64,000 bases of DNA from Silvibacterium dinghuense (GCF_004123295.1 NZ_SDMK01000005.1:124001-188000); one strand, 5' to 3'; shown: positions 8,491 to 17,857, numbered from the stretch's first letter. Notes: generated from the letters alone by a model not told the origin. Made by a program: numbers and translations.

Positions 8491-9267
8491 ATGATACGTA
8501 CGGTCCGAGCCACGCGATACGCGCTTGCACTGCGTGAGGGAGGGTCCCTTCCGGGGCTGGTAGAGGCCGATGACCTGGGCTTTTATGTGGTCAAGTTCCG
8601 TGGCGCCGGCCAGGGAGCCCTGGCGCTGGTAGCCGAACTCGTCGCCGGAGAGATAGGACGGCGGCTGGGTCTGGCAGTTCCGGAGCTGGTCTTCGTCGAT
8701 GTAGACCCTGTGCTGGGACGAAACGACCCGGATGCCGAAATTCGCCACCTGCTGAAAGCGAGCGTAGGGCTGAACCTTGGGCTCGATTACCTGCCGGGAT
8801 CGATCATGTTCGATCGCCAGGCGGGAGATACCGCATCCCCCGAAATAGCCTCGATGGCAGTGTGGTTCGATGCCTTTGTCCAGAACGTCGACCGGACAGC
8901 CCGCAATCCCAACCTGCTGGTATGGCATCGCACCCTGCATTTCATCGATCAGGGAGCCGCGCTTTATTTTCATCACAACTGGCAGACGGCAGCTTCGAAG
9001 GCCGAATCGGCATTTCCGGAAGTAGCGAAACATCTGCTTCTGCCATGGGCGAGCACGATACCCGAGGCAGCCGCTCAAGCGCGCTCCCTGCTGCATGCGG
9101 ACGTGCTGCGCGACATCCTGGCACGGGTGCCGGATGCCTGGATTGAAAGCGAGCAGCGGACGGCGCAGGAAAGACGCAACGATTATCTCGACTACCTGAT
9201 GCGAAGGCTGGCAGCCTCGGCCCATTTTGAAGAGGAGGCGATACGCAGCCATGACCGCCTCCTTTGA
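8491..9267 (+). CDS. HipA-like kinase family protein
   Basis: This 258-residue protein resembles the stand-alone HipA-like kinases (HipA_2 type). It has an N-terminal nucleotide-binding region (GFYVVKFRGAGQG), a catalytic loop (DAFVQNVDRTARNPN) with Asp and Asn, and a DQG metal-binding motif (FIDQGAAL). HipA kinases phosphorylate translation factors such as tRNA synthetases; the target here is unknown. It overlaps the next gene (DUF3037) by 17 nt, a recurrent pairing for this family. ATG 8491 has no clear ribosome site, but TACAAT at 8479-8484 could be a -10 that would make the transcript almost leaderless. Confidence 0.8.
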   Translation: MIRTVRATRYALALREGGSLPGLVEADDLGFYVVKFRGAGQGALALVAELVAGEIGRRLGLAVPELVFVDVDPVLGRNDPDAEIRHLLKASVGLNLGLDYLPGSIMFDRQAGDTASPEIASMAVWFDAFVQNVDRTARNPNLLVWHRTLHFIDQGAALYFHHNWQTAASKAESAFPEVAKHLLLPWASTIPEAAAQARSLLHADVLRDILARVPDAWIESEQRTAQERRNDYLDYLMRRLAASAHFEEEAIRSHDRLL

Positions 9268-9637
9268 TTACGCCGTTCTGCGCGTGGTGCCGCGCGTGGA
9301 GCGTCAGGAGTTCGTGAATATCGGGGTGATCGTCTTTTGCCTCGAAAGACGATTCCTCCAGGCGAAAGTACAGGTAGACGAGGCACGGCTCCACGCATTG
9401 TGGCCGGCACTGGACGTTGCGCTCATTCAGCGGCACGCGGATGCGGTCGTGCGTGTCTGCACAGGAGATGCAGAGGGAGAAATCGCGTCGCTGTCCCTGC
9501 GCGAAAGATTTCACTGGCTGACGTCACCACGCAGCACGGTGATTCAGACATCGGCGATACACACTGGAATCTGTGGTGAGGACGGCGCGGAAGCGATGCT
9601 CGAACGGCTCTTTCAGCAGCTCGTCGCCGTGGAGTAA
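9251..9637 (+). CDS. DUF3037 domain protein
   Basis: The protein is 128 aa and opens with FDYAVLRVVPRVERQEFVNIGVIVF, the characteristic start of DUF3037 proteins. The start at 9251 lies inside the end of the HipA-like gene, so the two are translationally coupled. The function is unknown; partner or regulator of the kinase is the natural inference from context. Its stop codon is only 2 bp from that of the convergent gene. Confidence 0.8.
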   Translation: MTASFDYAVLRVVPRVERQEFVNIGVIVFCLERRFLQAKVQVDEARLHALWPALDVALIQRHADAVVRVCTGDAEGEIASLSLRERFHWLTSPRSTVIQTSAIHTGICGEDGAEAMLERLFQQLVAVE

Positions 9638-9639
9638 CG

Positions 9640-10026
9640 CTACTTCACCCGCTCCAGCACCTCAGGCCGGATCAAGTACAAAAAGAAGATCAGATTCACC
9701 GCCACCATCACGATCATCGGCCCCTGGTGAAAGTGGAAGAGCATGAAGCATCCATAGCAGAGCGAAAGGAAGACCGCTGCGAGCGTCAGCGCCCATCCCC
9801 AGCGGCGCAGCTTGAGCAGCCCATTCGCAGCCACGGCAAAGGCCACGCAGATCAGCATGACCACCGGCGGCAGGTGATGCGTGATCACGCCCATCAGCCC
9901 CAGCGCGCATTGGCCCAGCATCCACAGGCAGACGATCGCCATGCCCGGCAGCAGGCTGGCATGCGCAGCGGGCGCCTGCTTCGGCGCAATGTCGTTCCCG
10001 GAATTGCTCCTGGAGGAATCGCTCAT
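9640..10026 (-). CDS. Small integral membrane protein, 128 aa
   Basis: I do not recognise the family. About 30 polar N-terminal residues precede roughly four hydrophobic segments (LLPGMAIVCLWMLG, PPVVMLICVAFAVAA, WGWALTLAAVFLSL, MIVMVAVNLIFFLYLI). It overlaps the upstream cytochrome c gene by 4 nt and is last in the dacB-cytochrome-membrane protein transcript. A membrane partner for the cytochrome is possible but unproven. Confidence 0.7.
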   Translation of the reverse strand: MSDSSRSNSGNDIAPKQAPAAHASLLPGMAIVCLWMLGQCALGLMGVITHHLPPVVMLICVAFAVAANGLLKLRRWGWALTLAAVFLSLCYGCFMLFHFHQGPMIVMVAVNLIFFLYLIRPEVLERVK

Positions 10027-10409
10027 AAAGTATGCAGATAGGCCAGCAGCGCCTTTAATTCCGCGTCATCCATAGTATGGCCAAGCGCCGGCATCAGTCC
10101 GCGTCCATTACGGATGGCATCGGTCACGCGATCGTCATTTGCTGGCGCGCCGCTGGGCAGAAATTTCTTTTTATAGAGTCCCTGCAGGCCGGGACCATGC
10201 AGAGACTTTTCGGAACTGGCGTTATGGCACTCCGCACAATGCGTCGCAAAGACCTGATACCCCTGCGCCTCCAGCGGCGTGAGCTGCGAGAGAGGCTTCG
10301 ACGGCGGCAGCGAGGGTCCGCATCCCGCTGCAATCACAACGAGCGACGCGAGAGCCAGAAACAGGAATGAAAGACGGCGCGGCAATCTGCCTCCGATCAT
10401 AGCAATCAT
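10023..10409 (-). CDS. Lipoprotein-type class I cytochrome c
   Basis: The protein is 128 aa. An N-terminal lipobox (VVIAAGCG) predicts a lipid-anchored periplasmic protein. The heme site is CAECH and a likely axial Met is in GRGLMPALG. It is a single-heme electron carrier of the cytochrome c6/cbb3-subunit type. ATG 10409 is chosen; GTG immediately before it and another ATG three codons later are alternatives, and none has a good ribosome site. It begins 9 bp after dacB and overlaps the next gene by 4 nt. Confidence 0.85.
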   Translation of the reverse strand: MIAMIGGRLPRRLSFLFLALASLVVIAAGCGPSLPPSKPLSQLTPLEAQGYQVFATHCAECHNASSEKSLHGPGLQGLYKKKFLPSGAPANDDRVTDAIRNGRGLMPALGHTMDDAELKALLAYLHTL

Positions 10410-10418
10410 CACAGGGCT

Positions 10419-12011
10419 TCAGTTCGCTGCCGCAATCGCCGCAACGATCTTATCCATGGCCACACGCGCCGCATCTCCGGTGGGCGTGCGGTCATTGCAC
10501 AGAATCGAGAAGGTGAGTGTGCGTCCGCTCGCTGCCGTCAGATAACCGCTGAGACCATGCACCTCGGAGAGCGTGCCTGTCTTGGCGAAGACCTTCCCCC
10601 GCAGCGAGGGCTCGGTAAACCTTCCGGCGAGCGTGCCATCGACACCACCCACAGGCAGGCTGGAGCGATACTCCTCACCCCACGGCTGCGTGGCCGCCCA
10701 GCTCAGCAGCTTTGTGAGCGCGCGCGGCGTGATGAGATCCTGCGGAGAGAGCCCCGAGCCATCGTAGAAAACAAAATCACCGGGATCGACGCCTGGCCCC
10801 TGACTGCCGGTCGCTGTCAGAAAAGTCCGCACTACGCGCAGCCCCTGCGCGAGCGAGCCATCGCCACCTTCCAGGCGGCCAAGAATACGCAAATAGAGTT
10901 CGGCGTGGAGGTTCTGGCTGACTTTATTCGTCACCGTAATGTCCTGCTCGAAGGGCACCGACACATGCGAGGCCAGTAGCTGCATCGCGGTCGCCGGCGG
11001 CTCAATCGTCGCGAGCGAGAGCGGATGCAGAACGAGCGGCTGGTTCACCTCGACGCGAAAATCGGCTGTGTCGGTCGAGAAGCGATGCTGTGCGCGGGCC
11101 TGCCCGGAAACCGTGATGCCGCGAGCGAGCAGCATCTGGCGCAGTGCCGTCGCGGCGTATTCCGCGGGATCTTCGATGGCCAGGGCCACATGCACACCGC
11201 CCTGATTCGCTGTGCCGAAGAGCCGCACCACCTTCGAGCCGACAGGACGGTCCATTCCCGTGCTGGCCTCTTCACGTCCGGGCAGAAACTGTAGCGAGTT
11301 CTCCAACGAGTAGTAAGGCGTATCCGGATTCCACGTCGGCGTGCCACCCACCGAGGCCGGATTGGGCGCGATGTTCAGATAAACCACATTGTCATTGACC
11401 GTGAGCGCAGAGACCGGCGCTCCATAACTCCAGTCCAGGTCGTCCCAGCCCCAGCCCGCTCCATACGGCTCATGCACAAACCAGGAGTCATCGCCGAGAA
11501 TGTCACCATCGATGTGACGAATACCCCTGGCCGCAATCTGATCGGCCATCGCTTCGAGCGCAGCCAGCGGAGGATCGGGCCGCTCCGTATGTTCGGAGTA
11601 CGGATAGGCGCGGCCGGAGATGGTTGGGTCGCCAGCTCCGAGCAGCGAAACATTGCCATGCAGCGTGCCTGCGCTGTCGATCTCGCCTGCGGTCACGACT
11701 GCGGTAGTCCACGTCGTATGCGGGGGCAGCAGAGCCAGCGCCGCGGCCGTCACCAGCAACTTGGCGTTCGAAGCCGGCTCGAAGAACTGCCCGTCATTCA
11801 GCGCAAACACCGGCGCGCCGCTCGCATTCGTAACCGAGATGCCCCAGTGCGCGCGGGAGACAGCAGGATCGGCAAGAATCGCGTTGACGGTATCGGACAG
11901 CGCAGAGGGAGCAGGCTTACGAGCCTTGGCGTGATGGGATGCCGCAAGCGCAGGCAGCGAGAGCAGCAGGCAGAGCGAGACGGCAAGGGGAGCGGAGCGG
12001 CGAAGTTTCAT
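10419..12011 (-). CDS. dacB: D-alanyl-D-alanine carboxypeptidase/endopeptidase (PBP4 family)
   Basis: This 530-residue, Sec-exported (residues 1-24) S13-family peptidase trims or cleaves peptidoglycan cross-links in the periplasm. Visible motifs are SxxK at S81-K84 (SNAKLL), the DGSGLS motif of the S13 family and KTG (FAKTGTL) near residue 482. A longer reading frame exists upstream, but the start at 12011 gives a clean signal peptide. It heads a minus-strand operon with the cytochrome and membrane protein. Its start codon is only 28 bp from that of divergent folP. Confidence 0.92.
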   Translation of the reverse strand: MKLRRSAPLAVSLCLLLSLPALAASHHAKARKPAPSALSDTVNAILADPAVSRAHWGISVTNASGAPVFALNDGQFFEPASNAKLLVTAAALALLPPHTTWTTAVVTAGEIDSAGTLHGNVSLLGAGDPTISGRAYPYSEHTERPDPPLAALEAMADQIAARGIRHIDGDILGDDSWFVHEPYGAGWGWDDLDWSYGAPVSALTVNDNVVYLNIAPNPASVGGTPTWNPDTPYYSLENSLQFLPGREEASTGMDRPVGSKVVRLFGTANQGGVHVALAIEDPAEYAATALRQMLLARGITVSGQARAQHRFSTDTADFRVEVNQPLVLHPLSLATIEPPATAMQLLASHVSVPFEQDITVTNKVSQNLHAELYLRILGRLEGGDGSLAQGLRVVRTFLTATGSQGPGVDPGDFVFYDGSGLSPQDLITPRALTKLLSWAATQPWGEEYRSSLPVGGVDGTLAGRFTEPSLRGKVFAKTGTLSEVHGLSGYLTAASGRTLTFSILCNDRTPTGDAARVAMDKIVAAIAAAN

Positions 12012-12039
12012 CTTTGCGCGGAGTGTAGCATGGCCATAG

Positions 12040-12933
12040 ATGCCCTTTGTACGACGAGACCGATTCGACTGGGAGCTGCGCACACGCACGCTGCCATTGG
12101 GCCATCGCACTCGGGTGATGGGCATCCTCAATGTGACGCCGGACTCCTTCTCCGACGGCAGCCGCTATGCAGCCATCGAGACCGCGTTGGAACATGCGCT
12201 GCGCCTGCTCGACGAAGGGGCGGACCTCCTCGATATCGGCGGCGAATCCACGCGTCCCGGACGGCATCCCGAGATATCCGCGGAGGAGGAACAGGAGCGC
12301 ATCCTGCCGGTGATCGCAGCCGTCCTGCGCGAACGGCCCGATACGGTGATCTCCGTCGATACGTATAAAGCCTCAACCGCACAGGCCGCCATACAAGCAG
12401 GCGCAGAGATCATCAACGACATCAGCGGTTTTCTCTGGGACCCGGCCATGGCATCCGTCTGCGCCGAGACGCAGTGCGGCGTGGTGCTGATGCATACTCG
12501 CGGACGCTCCGAAGAGTGGCGCAGCCTGCCACCACTGGCCGACGACGAAGTCGCGCCTCTGGTCAAATGGGACCTCGCCGCGCGTCTGCTCGCGGCAACG
12601 CAGGCGGGCGTGACGCAGAAGCATATCGTGCTCGACCCCGGCTACGGCTTCGGAAAATCCTTCGACGAAAACTACCCCCTGCTGGCGCATCAGGATGCGC
12701 TCCGGGAGCTCCGCTGCGGGCTGCTCGTCGGCATCTCGCGAAAGTCTTTCCTCGGACGCAGGCTGGCCGATCTCCACGGCGGCAAGGATGCGCCGGTCGA
12801 GGCACGCGAGCACGCCACCATCGCAGCCAATGTCGCCGCTATCCTCGCCGGAGCGCACATTGTCCGCGTGCATGCCGTGCGGCCGATGACGGAAGCGGCG
12901 CGCATCGCCGATGCCATCCTCGAATCGGCATAA
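12040..12933 (+). CDS. folP: Dihydropteroate synthase
   Basis: This 297-residue TIM-barrel enzyme joins p-aminobenzoate to hydroxymethyl-dihydropterin diphosphate in folate synthesis. The diagnostic motif [14 protein letters not shown] is at residues ~27-40, with further signatures [10 protein letters not shown] and DPGYGFGKS. It starts 28 bp from divergent dacB, so promoters must overlap or lie inside the neighbouring gene. It is the only folate gene in the window. Confidence 0.96.
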   Translation: MPFVRRDRFDWELRTRTLPLGHRTRVMGILNVTPDSFSDGSRYAAIETALEHALRLLDEGADLLDIGGESTRPGRHPEISAEEEQERILPVIAAVLRERPDTVISVDTYKASTAQAAIQAGAEIINDISGFLWDPAMASVCAETQCGVVLMHTRGRSEEWRSLPPLADDEVAPLVKWDLAARLLAATQAGVTQKHIVLDPGYGFGKSFDENYPLLAHQDALRELRCGLLVGISRKSFLGRRLADLHGGKDAPVEAREHATIAANVAAILAGAHIVRVHAVRPMTEAARIADAILESA

Positions 12934-12992
12934 GCGTTGCAGGCGTAGCGCAGCAACCGGCATCCGCTCCGGTGCCGTATCATGACCGCACC

Positions 12993-13988
12993 ATGAGAAT
13001 GCGCCTTTTCGCCGCTCTTCTCGTTCTTCTCTCACCCGCAGCATGCACCGTCCGCGCCCAGGCGCATCGTCCGGCCGTGTCTGCGGTCTATCCAATCGGC
13101 GATGGGTACATCGACGCGCACGGCGTAATGATCTACTACCAAACGATCGGGCGCGGCGCGCCGCTCCTGGTGCTGCACGGCGGCCCGGGCGACTCGCACG
13201 ACTACTTTCTGCCCTACCTGCTGCCCCTTGCGCGAACGAACAAGCTCATCTTCATCGACGAGCGCGGCTCGGGAAAATCAGAAAAGCTGGCCGACCCGCA
13301 TCAGTACACGGTCGAAAACATGGCTGACGATGTAGAAGCGGTGCGCATTGCGCTCGGCCTCGGAAAGATCAGCCTGCTCGGCCATTCCTACGGCGGCGTG
13401 CTGGCGCAGGCCTATGCCCTCAAGTATCAGGATCACCTCTCGCACCTCATCCTGGCCTCGACCTTCTCGAGCACAAAGGAAATGAACCAGGTGCTGGCGA
13501 AGATCAAGAGCCAGATGCCCGTGAACCGCCAGGCCCTGGCCACCGCGCTCGAGCACGCGGGGCTCTTTGGAAAGGGCGCGCCATGGGAACGCGGACGCTA
13601 TCCGCAGGCCTACGCAACGCTGGCCTGGGGTGACGGCTACTTCCCGAAGCTCTATGGCGCGCGGCCCGATCCGAACTATGATCCCGGCGCTCAGGACACG
13701 CAGATCGCCTGGGATGTTTACCGCGAAATGTGGGGCTCACACGGTGAGTTTGTCATCGATGGCAACCTGACCAGCGTGGAGTATGTGAACCGCCTCGCAA
13801 CCATCAAGGTACCGACGCTCATTCTCGCCGGCGATCATGATGAATGCGATCCCTCGATGTCGAAGGAGATGAACGCGAAGATCAAGGGATCGAAGCTGGT
13901 GATTCTGCCCAACAGCGGCCACATGGCCTTTGTCGATCAGCCCGTGCTTTGGAATGATGCCGTGGCGAAGTTCGTCAATGGCAAATAA
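12993..13988 (+). CDS. Exported alpha/beta hydrolase, proline iminopeptidase-like (S33)
   Basis: The protein is 331 aa with a signal peptide (1-23, ...VRAQ). Canonical elements are HGGPG (62-66, oxyanion region), the nucleophile elbow GHSYGG (S132), the Asp region GDHDECD and NSGHMAF with the catalytic His near 309. It fits the proline iminopeptidase branch, which removes N-terminal Pro or other residues; substrate is not certain. ATG 12993 is used because the signal peptide starts there, though the frame stays open far upstream as a shadow of folP. Confidence 0.85.
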   Translation: MRMRLFAALLVLLSPAACTVRAQAHRPAVSAVYPIGDGYIDAHGVMIYYQTIGRGAPLLVLHGGPGDSHDYFLPYLLPLARTNKLIFIDERGSGKSEKLADPHQYTVENMADDVEAVRIALGLGKISLLGHSYGGVLAQAYALKYQDHLSHLILASTFSSTKEMNQVLAKIKSQMPVNRQALATALEHAGLFGKGAPWERGRYPQAYATLAWGDGYFPKLYGARPDPNYDPGAQDTQIAWDVYREMWGSHGEFVIDGNLTSVEYVNRLATIKVPTLILAGDHDECDPSMSKEMNAKIKGSKLVILPNSGHMAFVDQPVLWNDAVAKFVNGK

Positions 13989-14046
13989 GCATCGCCGTGG
14001 CCCTGCCTTTGTGCATGGTGCGCCGCGGTCTTTATACTTGCGGCCG

Positions 14047-16284
14047 ATGGGTAAAGCCGCTCTTCTGCTCTCGCTCTCCGCCTGCCTGCTCCCGGCCGCG
14101 CTCGCCGCCGGACAGGACGCCGTCTCCTACGTGAACCCGCTGCTCGGCACGGAAAAGAGCGCCATCGGCTACGGCGGCACGATGCCGTTCGTGACACCGC
14201 CCTTCGGCATGACCAACTGGACGCCGCAGACGCGCCAGAACCGGCTCGGCGTCGTCTCCTACAACTACGACGACCCGACCATCTCCGGCTTCATGGGCAC
14301 GCATCAGCCGGCCATCTGGATGGGCGACTATGGCTACATCACCCTCATGCCGGAATCGGGAGCCCTCGAAACCACGCCCGAAGCACGCGCACTGCCCTAC
14401 GCGCATACTTCCGAAACAGCGCATCCCGATGACTACGCCGTCACGCTCCAATCGAAGAACGGCGCAATCGCAGCCGAAATGACCGCGACCGAGCGCTGCG
14501 CGCTGATGCGCTTTCGCTTTCCCAAAGGCGGTAATGCCACCACGGCTGCTCGCATCTTAGTCGAGGCGTCTCGGCCCAGCGTCGCCGGCATGGTCACGCT
14601 CGATGCAAAGGCGCACGAGATCACCGGCTACAATCCCGACCGCACCGACCGCAACCTCGGTCCCTTTGCGCTGCCGAATTTTCGCGGCTACTTTGTCGTG
14701 GAATTCCGCGAGGCATGGCGCAATGCGAAGACCTACGGGCTCGACGATGCGAGCGCAAAGCAAAGCCGCGGCGCCTATGCCGAGTTCACTCCGGGCACAG
14801 AAGTCGAAGTGCGCATCGGCACCTCCTTCCTGAGCATCGACCAGGCGCGTGAGAACCTCCACCGCGAGCTTCCGGCCTGGAATTTTGACGCCGTGCGCGC
14901 ACAGCTGCATCGGCAATGGGAAGAGAAGCTCGGGCGCCTGCAGATCGACGGCGCAACCGACCGCGAGAAGTCGCGCCTCTACACCGCGCTCTATCATGCG
15001 CTGCTCTATCCGCGTGTCTTCTCCGAGTATGGCCGCTACTACAGCGCCTTCGACGACACCATCCACAATGGCGAGAGCTACACCGCCTACTCCATCTGGG
15101 ATACCTTCCGCGCCGAAAACAGCATGCTCACGCTGATGGCCCCCGAACGCATCGATGGCATGATCACCGCGCTCCTGCAGAACTTCAAGGAAGGCGGTTG
15201 GATGCCGAAGTGGCCGAATCCGAGCTACACCAACATCATGATCGCCACCCACGCCGATTCGCTCGTCGCCGAGGCCTTCCGCAAAGGCTTTCATGGATTC
15301 GACCGCGACGTGGCCTGGCAGGCCGTCTACAAAGATGCGATGACGCCACCCGACGGCGACACCACCCGGCGCTGGTATGACCGCGAACCGCATACTCCCT
15401 ACGAGGCGCGCGCCGGCCTCACCTACTACAAGCAGCTCGGCTACATCCCCACCGACAAGACCGCCGAAGCCTCTTCGAGCACGCTCGAAGACAGCTATGA
15501 CGACTGGTGCGTGGCGCAGATCGCAAAGGCGCTGGGCAAAGAGAACGACTATCGCTTCTTTCTGCATCGCTCGCTCAACGACCGCAACCTGTACAACCCT
15601 GCCGTCGGCCTGATGAACGGCAAAAAGTCGGATGGCTCCTGGGCGCCGCTCGGCGGCAAGAGCGACTCCGAATCCAATCGCCAGCAGGCCGGATGGACCG
15701 AAGGCGATGCGTGGGTCTACACCTGGTCGCCGCTGCACGATCAGGCCGGGATCATCGACCTGATGGGCGGCGCGCAGGCCTATGACGCAAAGCTCGACGC
15801 GCACTTTGCCGGCGGCCATAACTATCACGCCAACGAGCCAAGCCACCACTATGGCTACCTCTACGACTTTGGCGGAGAGCCCTGGAAGACGCAGGCCAAG
15901 GTGCGCGAGATCGCGGCGAAGGAGTATGGCTACGATCAGGGCGGCCTCGACGGCGACGATGACTGCGGACAGATGTCCTCGTGGCTGCTCTTCACCGCGC
16001 TCGGCTTCTACCCGGTGAACCCGGCCAGCGGCGATTACATGATCGGCAGCCCGATGTATGCGGCCATGTCGCTGCGCCTCGCCAGCGGCAAAACCTTCCG
16101 CGTAGAGGCGGAAAATAACTCGGCGACGAATCCGTACATTCAGTCGGCGACGCTCAACGGCAAGCCGCTCACCATTCCCGTGCTCACCTGGGAGCAGATC
16201 CAGGCCGGCGGCACGCTGCATTTCGTCATGGGCCCGCAGCCATCGCAGTGGGGCAGCGGATGGCGTCCGGCGCCGGTGGAATAG
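14047..16284 (+). CDS. GH92 family alpha-mannosidase, exported
   Basis: The 745-residue protein matches family GH92 over its whole length: signal peptide (1-20), then the N-terminal beta-sandwich (VSYVNPLLGTEK, GGTMPFVTPPFGMTNW). The (alpha/alpha)6 catalytic barrel follows (YSIWDTFRAENSMLTLMAPER; GYIPTDKTAEASSSTLEDSYDDW; DDCGQMSSWLLFTALGFYPVNP). These enzymes are Ca-dependent exo-mannosidases acting on alpha-1,2/1,3 mannosides of N-glycans or yeast mannan, in the periplasm or outside. Start at 14047 gives the signal peptide; a longer frame upstream lacks one. It fits the sugar-degrading character of the block. Confidence 0.93.
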   Translation: MGKAALLLSLSACLLPAALAAGQDAVSYVNPLLGTEKSAIGYGGTMPFVTPPFGMTNWTPQTRQNRLGVVSYNYDDPTISGFMGTHQPAIWMGDYGYITLMPESGALETTPEARALPYAHTSETAHPDDYAVTLQSKNGAIAAEMTATERCALMRFRFPKGGNATTAARILVEASRPSVAGMVTLDAKAHEITGYNPDRTDRNLGPFALPNFRGYFVVEFREAWRNAKTYGLDDASAKQSRGAYAEFTPGTEVEVRIGTSFLSIDQARENLHRELPAWNFDAVRAQLHRQWEEKLGRLQIDGATDREKSRLYTALYHALLYPRVFSEYGRYYSAFDDTIHNGESYTAYSIWDTFRAENSMLTLMAPERIDGMITALLQNFKEGGWMPKWPNPSYTNIMIATHADSLVAEAFRKGFHGFDRDVAWQAVYKDAMTPPDGDTTRRWYDREPHTPYEARAGLTYYKQLGYIPTDKTAEASSSTLEDSYDDWCVAQIAKALGKENDYRFFLHRSLNDRNLYNPAVGLMNGKKSDGSWAPLGGKSDSESNRQQAGWTEGDAWVYTWSPLHDQAGIIDLMGGAQAYDAKLDAHFAGGHNYHANEPSHHYGYLYDFGGEPWKTQAKVREIAAKEYGYDQGGLDGDDDCGQMSSWLLFTALGFYPVNPASGDYMIGSPMYAAMSLRLASGKTFRVEAENNSATNPYIQSATLNGKPLTIPVLTWEQIQAGGTLHFVMGPQPSQWGSGWRPAPVE

Positions 16285-16373
16285 CTACCCCCAAATCCAT
16301 CTTTCGATGGATGACCATGATTCTGCCCGGCGGCTAGCATCCTCGCGAATCTCCACACGAGGAGCTGCCGCCA

Positions 16374-16946
16374 ATGGCGCATATTTCCCTCCCCGAAGGA
16401 CTGCCCGGCATCCGCGGCCCCATGGCCTTTCGCCCCGAAACCGCACGGCCCATGAACCTGCTTGCGGAAGAGCTGCTGCACGCGCCAAACGCACTGACCG
16501 GCGGTGAGCGCGAGCTGATCGCCACCTACGTCTCTTCCCTCAACGACTGCTATTTCTGCCAGACCGTGCACGGCGCCATCGCTGCCGCGCATCTGGATGG
16601 CGATGAAGAGCTGGTACGGCGCGTAAAAGCCGACTTTCAGCATGCAGATATCTCTGAAAAGCTGAAGGCGCTGCTGGTCATCGCCGGAAAAGTGCAACGC
16701 GGAGGCAAACATGTCACCGCCGAGGACGTAGCCGCGGCCCGCGCGCAGGGCGCGACCGACCTGGAGATTCACGACACGGTGCTCATCGCCGCAGCGTTCT
16801 GCATGTTCAATCGCTACGTCGACGGCCTCGCCACCTGGCAGCCGCGCGACGAAGCCACCTATCGCGAGCGCGGCAAGAAGACAGCCCGCGAAGGCTACGT
16901 CTCGATGAGCCGCGAATATCTGCCCGAACCGGCAGGAAAGGTATAG
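16374..16946 (+). CDS. AhpD-like/carboxymuconolactone decarboxylase family peroxidase-related protein (copy 1)
   Basis: This 190-residue all-helical protein carries the AhpD redox signature: S-L-N-D-C-Y-F-C-Q with the downstream His (CxxC...H) near residues 58-66. Such proteins reduce peroxides or are linked to decarboxylase-like chemistry; the precise substrate is unknown. A good ribosome site (GAGGAGCTG) precedes ATG 16374. It is a paralogue of the gene at 17156-17716, and a MITE-like element begins 3 bp after its stop codon. Confidence 0.85.
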   Translation: MAHISLPEGLPGIRGPMAFRPETARPMNLLAEELLHAPNALTGGERELIATYVSSLNDCYFCQTVHGAIAAAHLDGDEELVRRVKADFQHADISEKLKALLVIAGKVQRGGKHVTAEDVAAARAQGATDLEIHDTVLIAAAFCMFNRYVDGLATWQPRDEATYRERGKKTAREGYVSMSREYLPEPAGKV

Positions 16947-16949
16947 GTT

Positions 16950-17145
16950 GTATCCACATATAGATGGTCTGAAAATAAAGAACTTACCCTTATCGTTGTC
17001 ATCCCGACCGGAGCGCAGCGAAGTGGAGGGACCTGCGGTTTTGCCAGTACCGGAGAAAACTGCAGGTTTCTCCACTCCGCAGGACGATGAAACTGTCCTG
17101 CTCCGGTCGAAATGACAGCCTTTTACGATCGCTATATGGGGATAC
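16950..17145. repeat. MITE-like dispersed repeat, copy A
   Basis: This 196-bp non-coding element is bounded by 14-bp terminal inverted repeats with one mismatch (GTATCCACATATAG at 16950-16963; CTATATGGGGATAC at 17132-17145). Inside are nested palindromes: tcatcccgaccggag pairs with ctccggtcgaaatga, and ggagaaacctgcag-type arms pair centrally. It is closely similar to copies at 29600-29806 and 47549-47764. It encodes no transposase. Confidence 0.85.
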
Positions 17146-17155
17146 GGCTCTAGTC

Positions 17156-17716
17156 ATGGCGCACATTGCACTCAAGGAAGGGCTGCCGGGCATCACCGGC
17201 GGCTTCGATTTTCGCCCCGAAACAGCGAAGCCCATGCGCGAGCTCGCGCATATCCTGCTGCATGAGCCGAGCACGCTAACCGGAGGCGAACGCGAACTCA
17301 TCGCCACCTATGTCTCCTCGCTCAACGACTGCTTCTTCTGCCAGGCCAGCCATGGCGCCGCGGCGGCCGCTCATCTGAACTCGCATTTGGGCGAAGACGG
17401 CGAACAGGTGGTGGCCGAGGTCAAGGCCGCCCCGGATGCAGCTCCCGTCTCCGCGAAGCTGAAGGCTCTTCTGGTCATCGCCGGAAAGGTTCAGAGCGAC
17501 GGCAAGCATGTCACGCCGGACGATGTCGCTGCGGCGCGAGCCGAGGGCGCGACCGACCTCGAGATTCACGACACCGTGCTCATCGCTGCGGCCTTCTGCA
17601 TGTACAACCGCTATGTCGATGGCCTCGGCACCTGGCAGCCGCGCGACCCCAACGCGTATCGCGAAATGGGCAGGCACCTTGCCCAGAAGGGTTATCGAAC
17701 ACCCTCCGGCGAATAG
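17156..17716 (+). CDS. AhpD-like/carboxymuconolactone decarboxylase family protein (copy 2)
   Basis: This 186-residue paralogue of the gene at 16374 has the same N-terminus (MAHI-L-EGLPGI), the CxxC (NDCFFCQASHG) and the C-terminal ATDLEIHDTVLIAAAFCM block. It has a 4-5 residue insertion after the redox motif (NSHLGEDGE). Its ATG lies 11 bp beyond the right end of the MITE-like repeat, so its leader is repeat-derived and has no normal ribosome site at proper spacing. The longer upstream frame is translated repeat and is rejected. Confidence 0.85.
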   Translation: MAHIALKEGLPGITGGFDFRPETAKPMRELAHILLHEPSTLTGGERELIATYVSSLNDCFFCQASHGAAAAAHLNSHLGEDGEQVVAEVKAAPDAAPVSAKLKALLVIAGKVQSDGKHVTPDDVAAARAEGATDLEIHDTVLIAAAFCMYNRYVDGLGTWQPRDPNAYREMGRHLAQKGYRTPSGE

Positions 17717-17792
17717 CCGGAAGCTACCGCCGTTGCCCAGCCCGAGCTCGTCCCTGCCGTACCCACGACATAAAACGTTCTGACAAAACGCA

Positions 17793-17857
17793 TGGAAGCG
17801 CTTGACAAGAAAATGCCCTCCCGGGTACTTTTCCACCGCGGGTGGAATCGTTACCAC
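17793..17857 (+). promoter_or_regulatory. Promoter with two LacI-type operator candidates
   Basis: A -35 TTGACA (17802-17807) and a weak -10 TACTTT (17825-17830) are spaced by 17 bp. One operator-like half-palindrome with central GC (TGGAAGCGCTTGAC, 17793-17806) overlaps the -35. A second imperfect palindrome centred on CG (GTGGAATCGTTACCAC, 17842-17857) lies just after the -10. A LacI regulator is encoded downstream. Confidence 0.55.

Noticed and set aside
14557-16221. 554-codon minus-strand frame within the GH92 gene
   Set aside because: It is an antisense shadow; GH92 motifs run throughout the plus strand.
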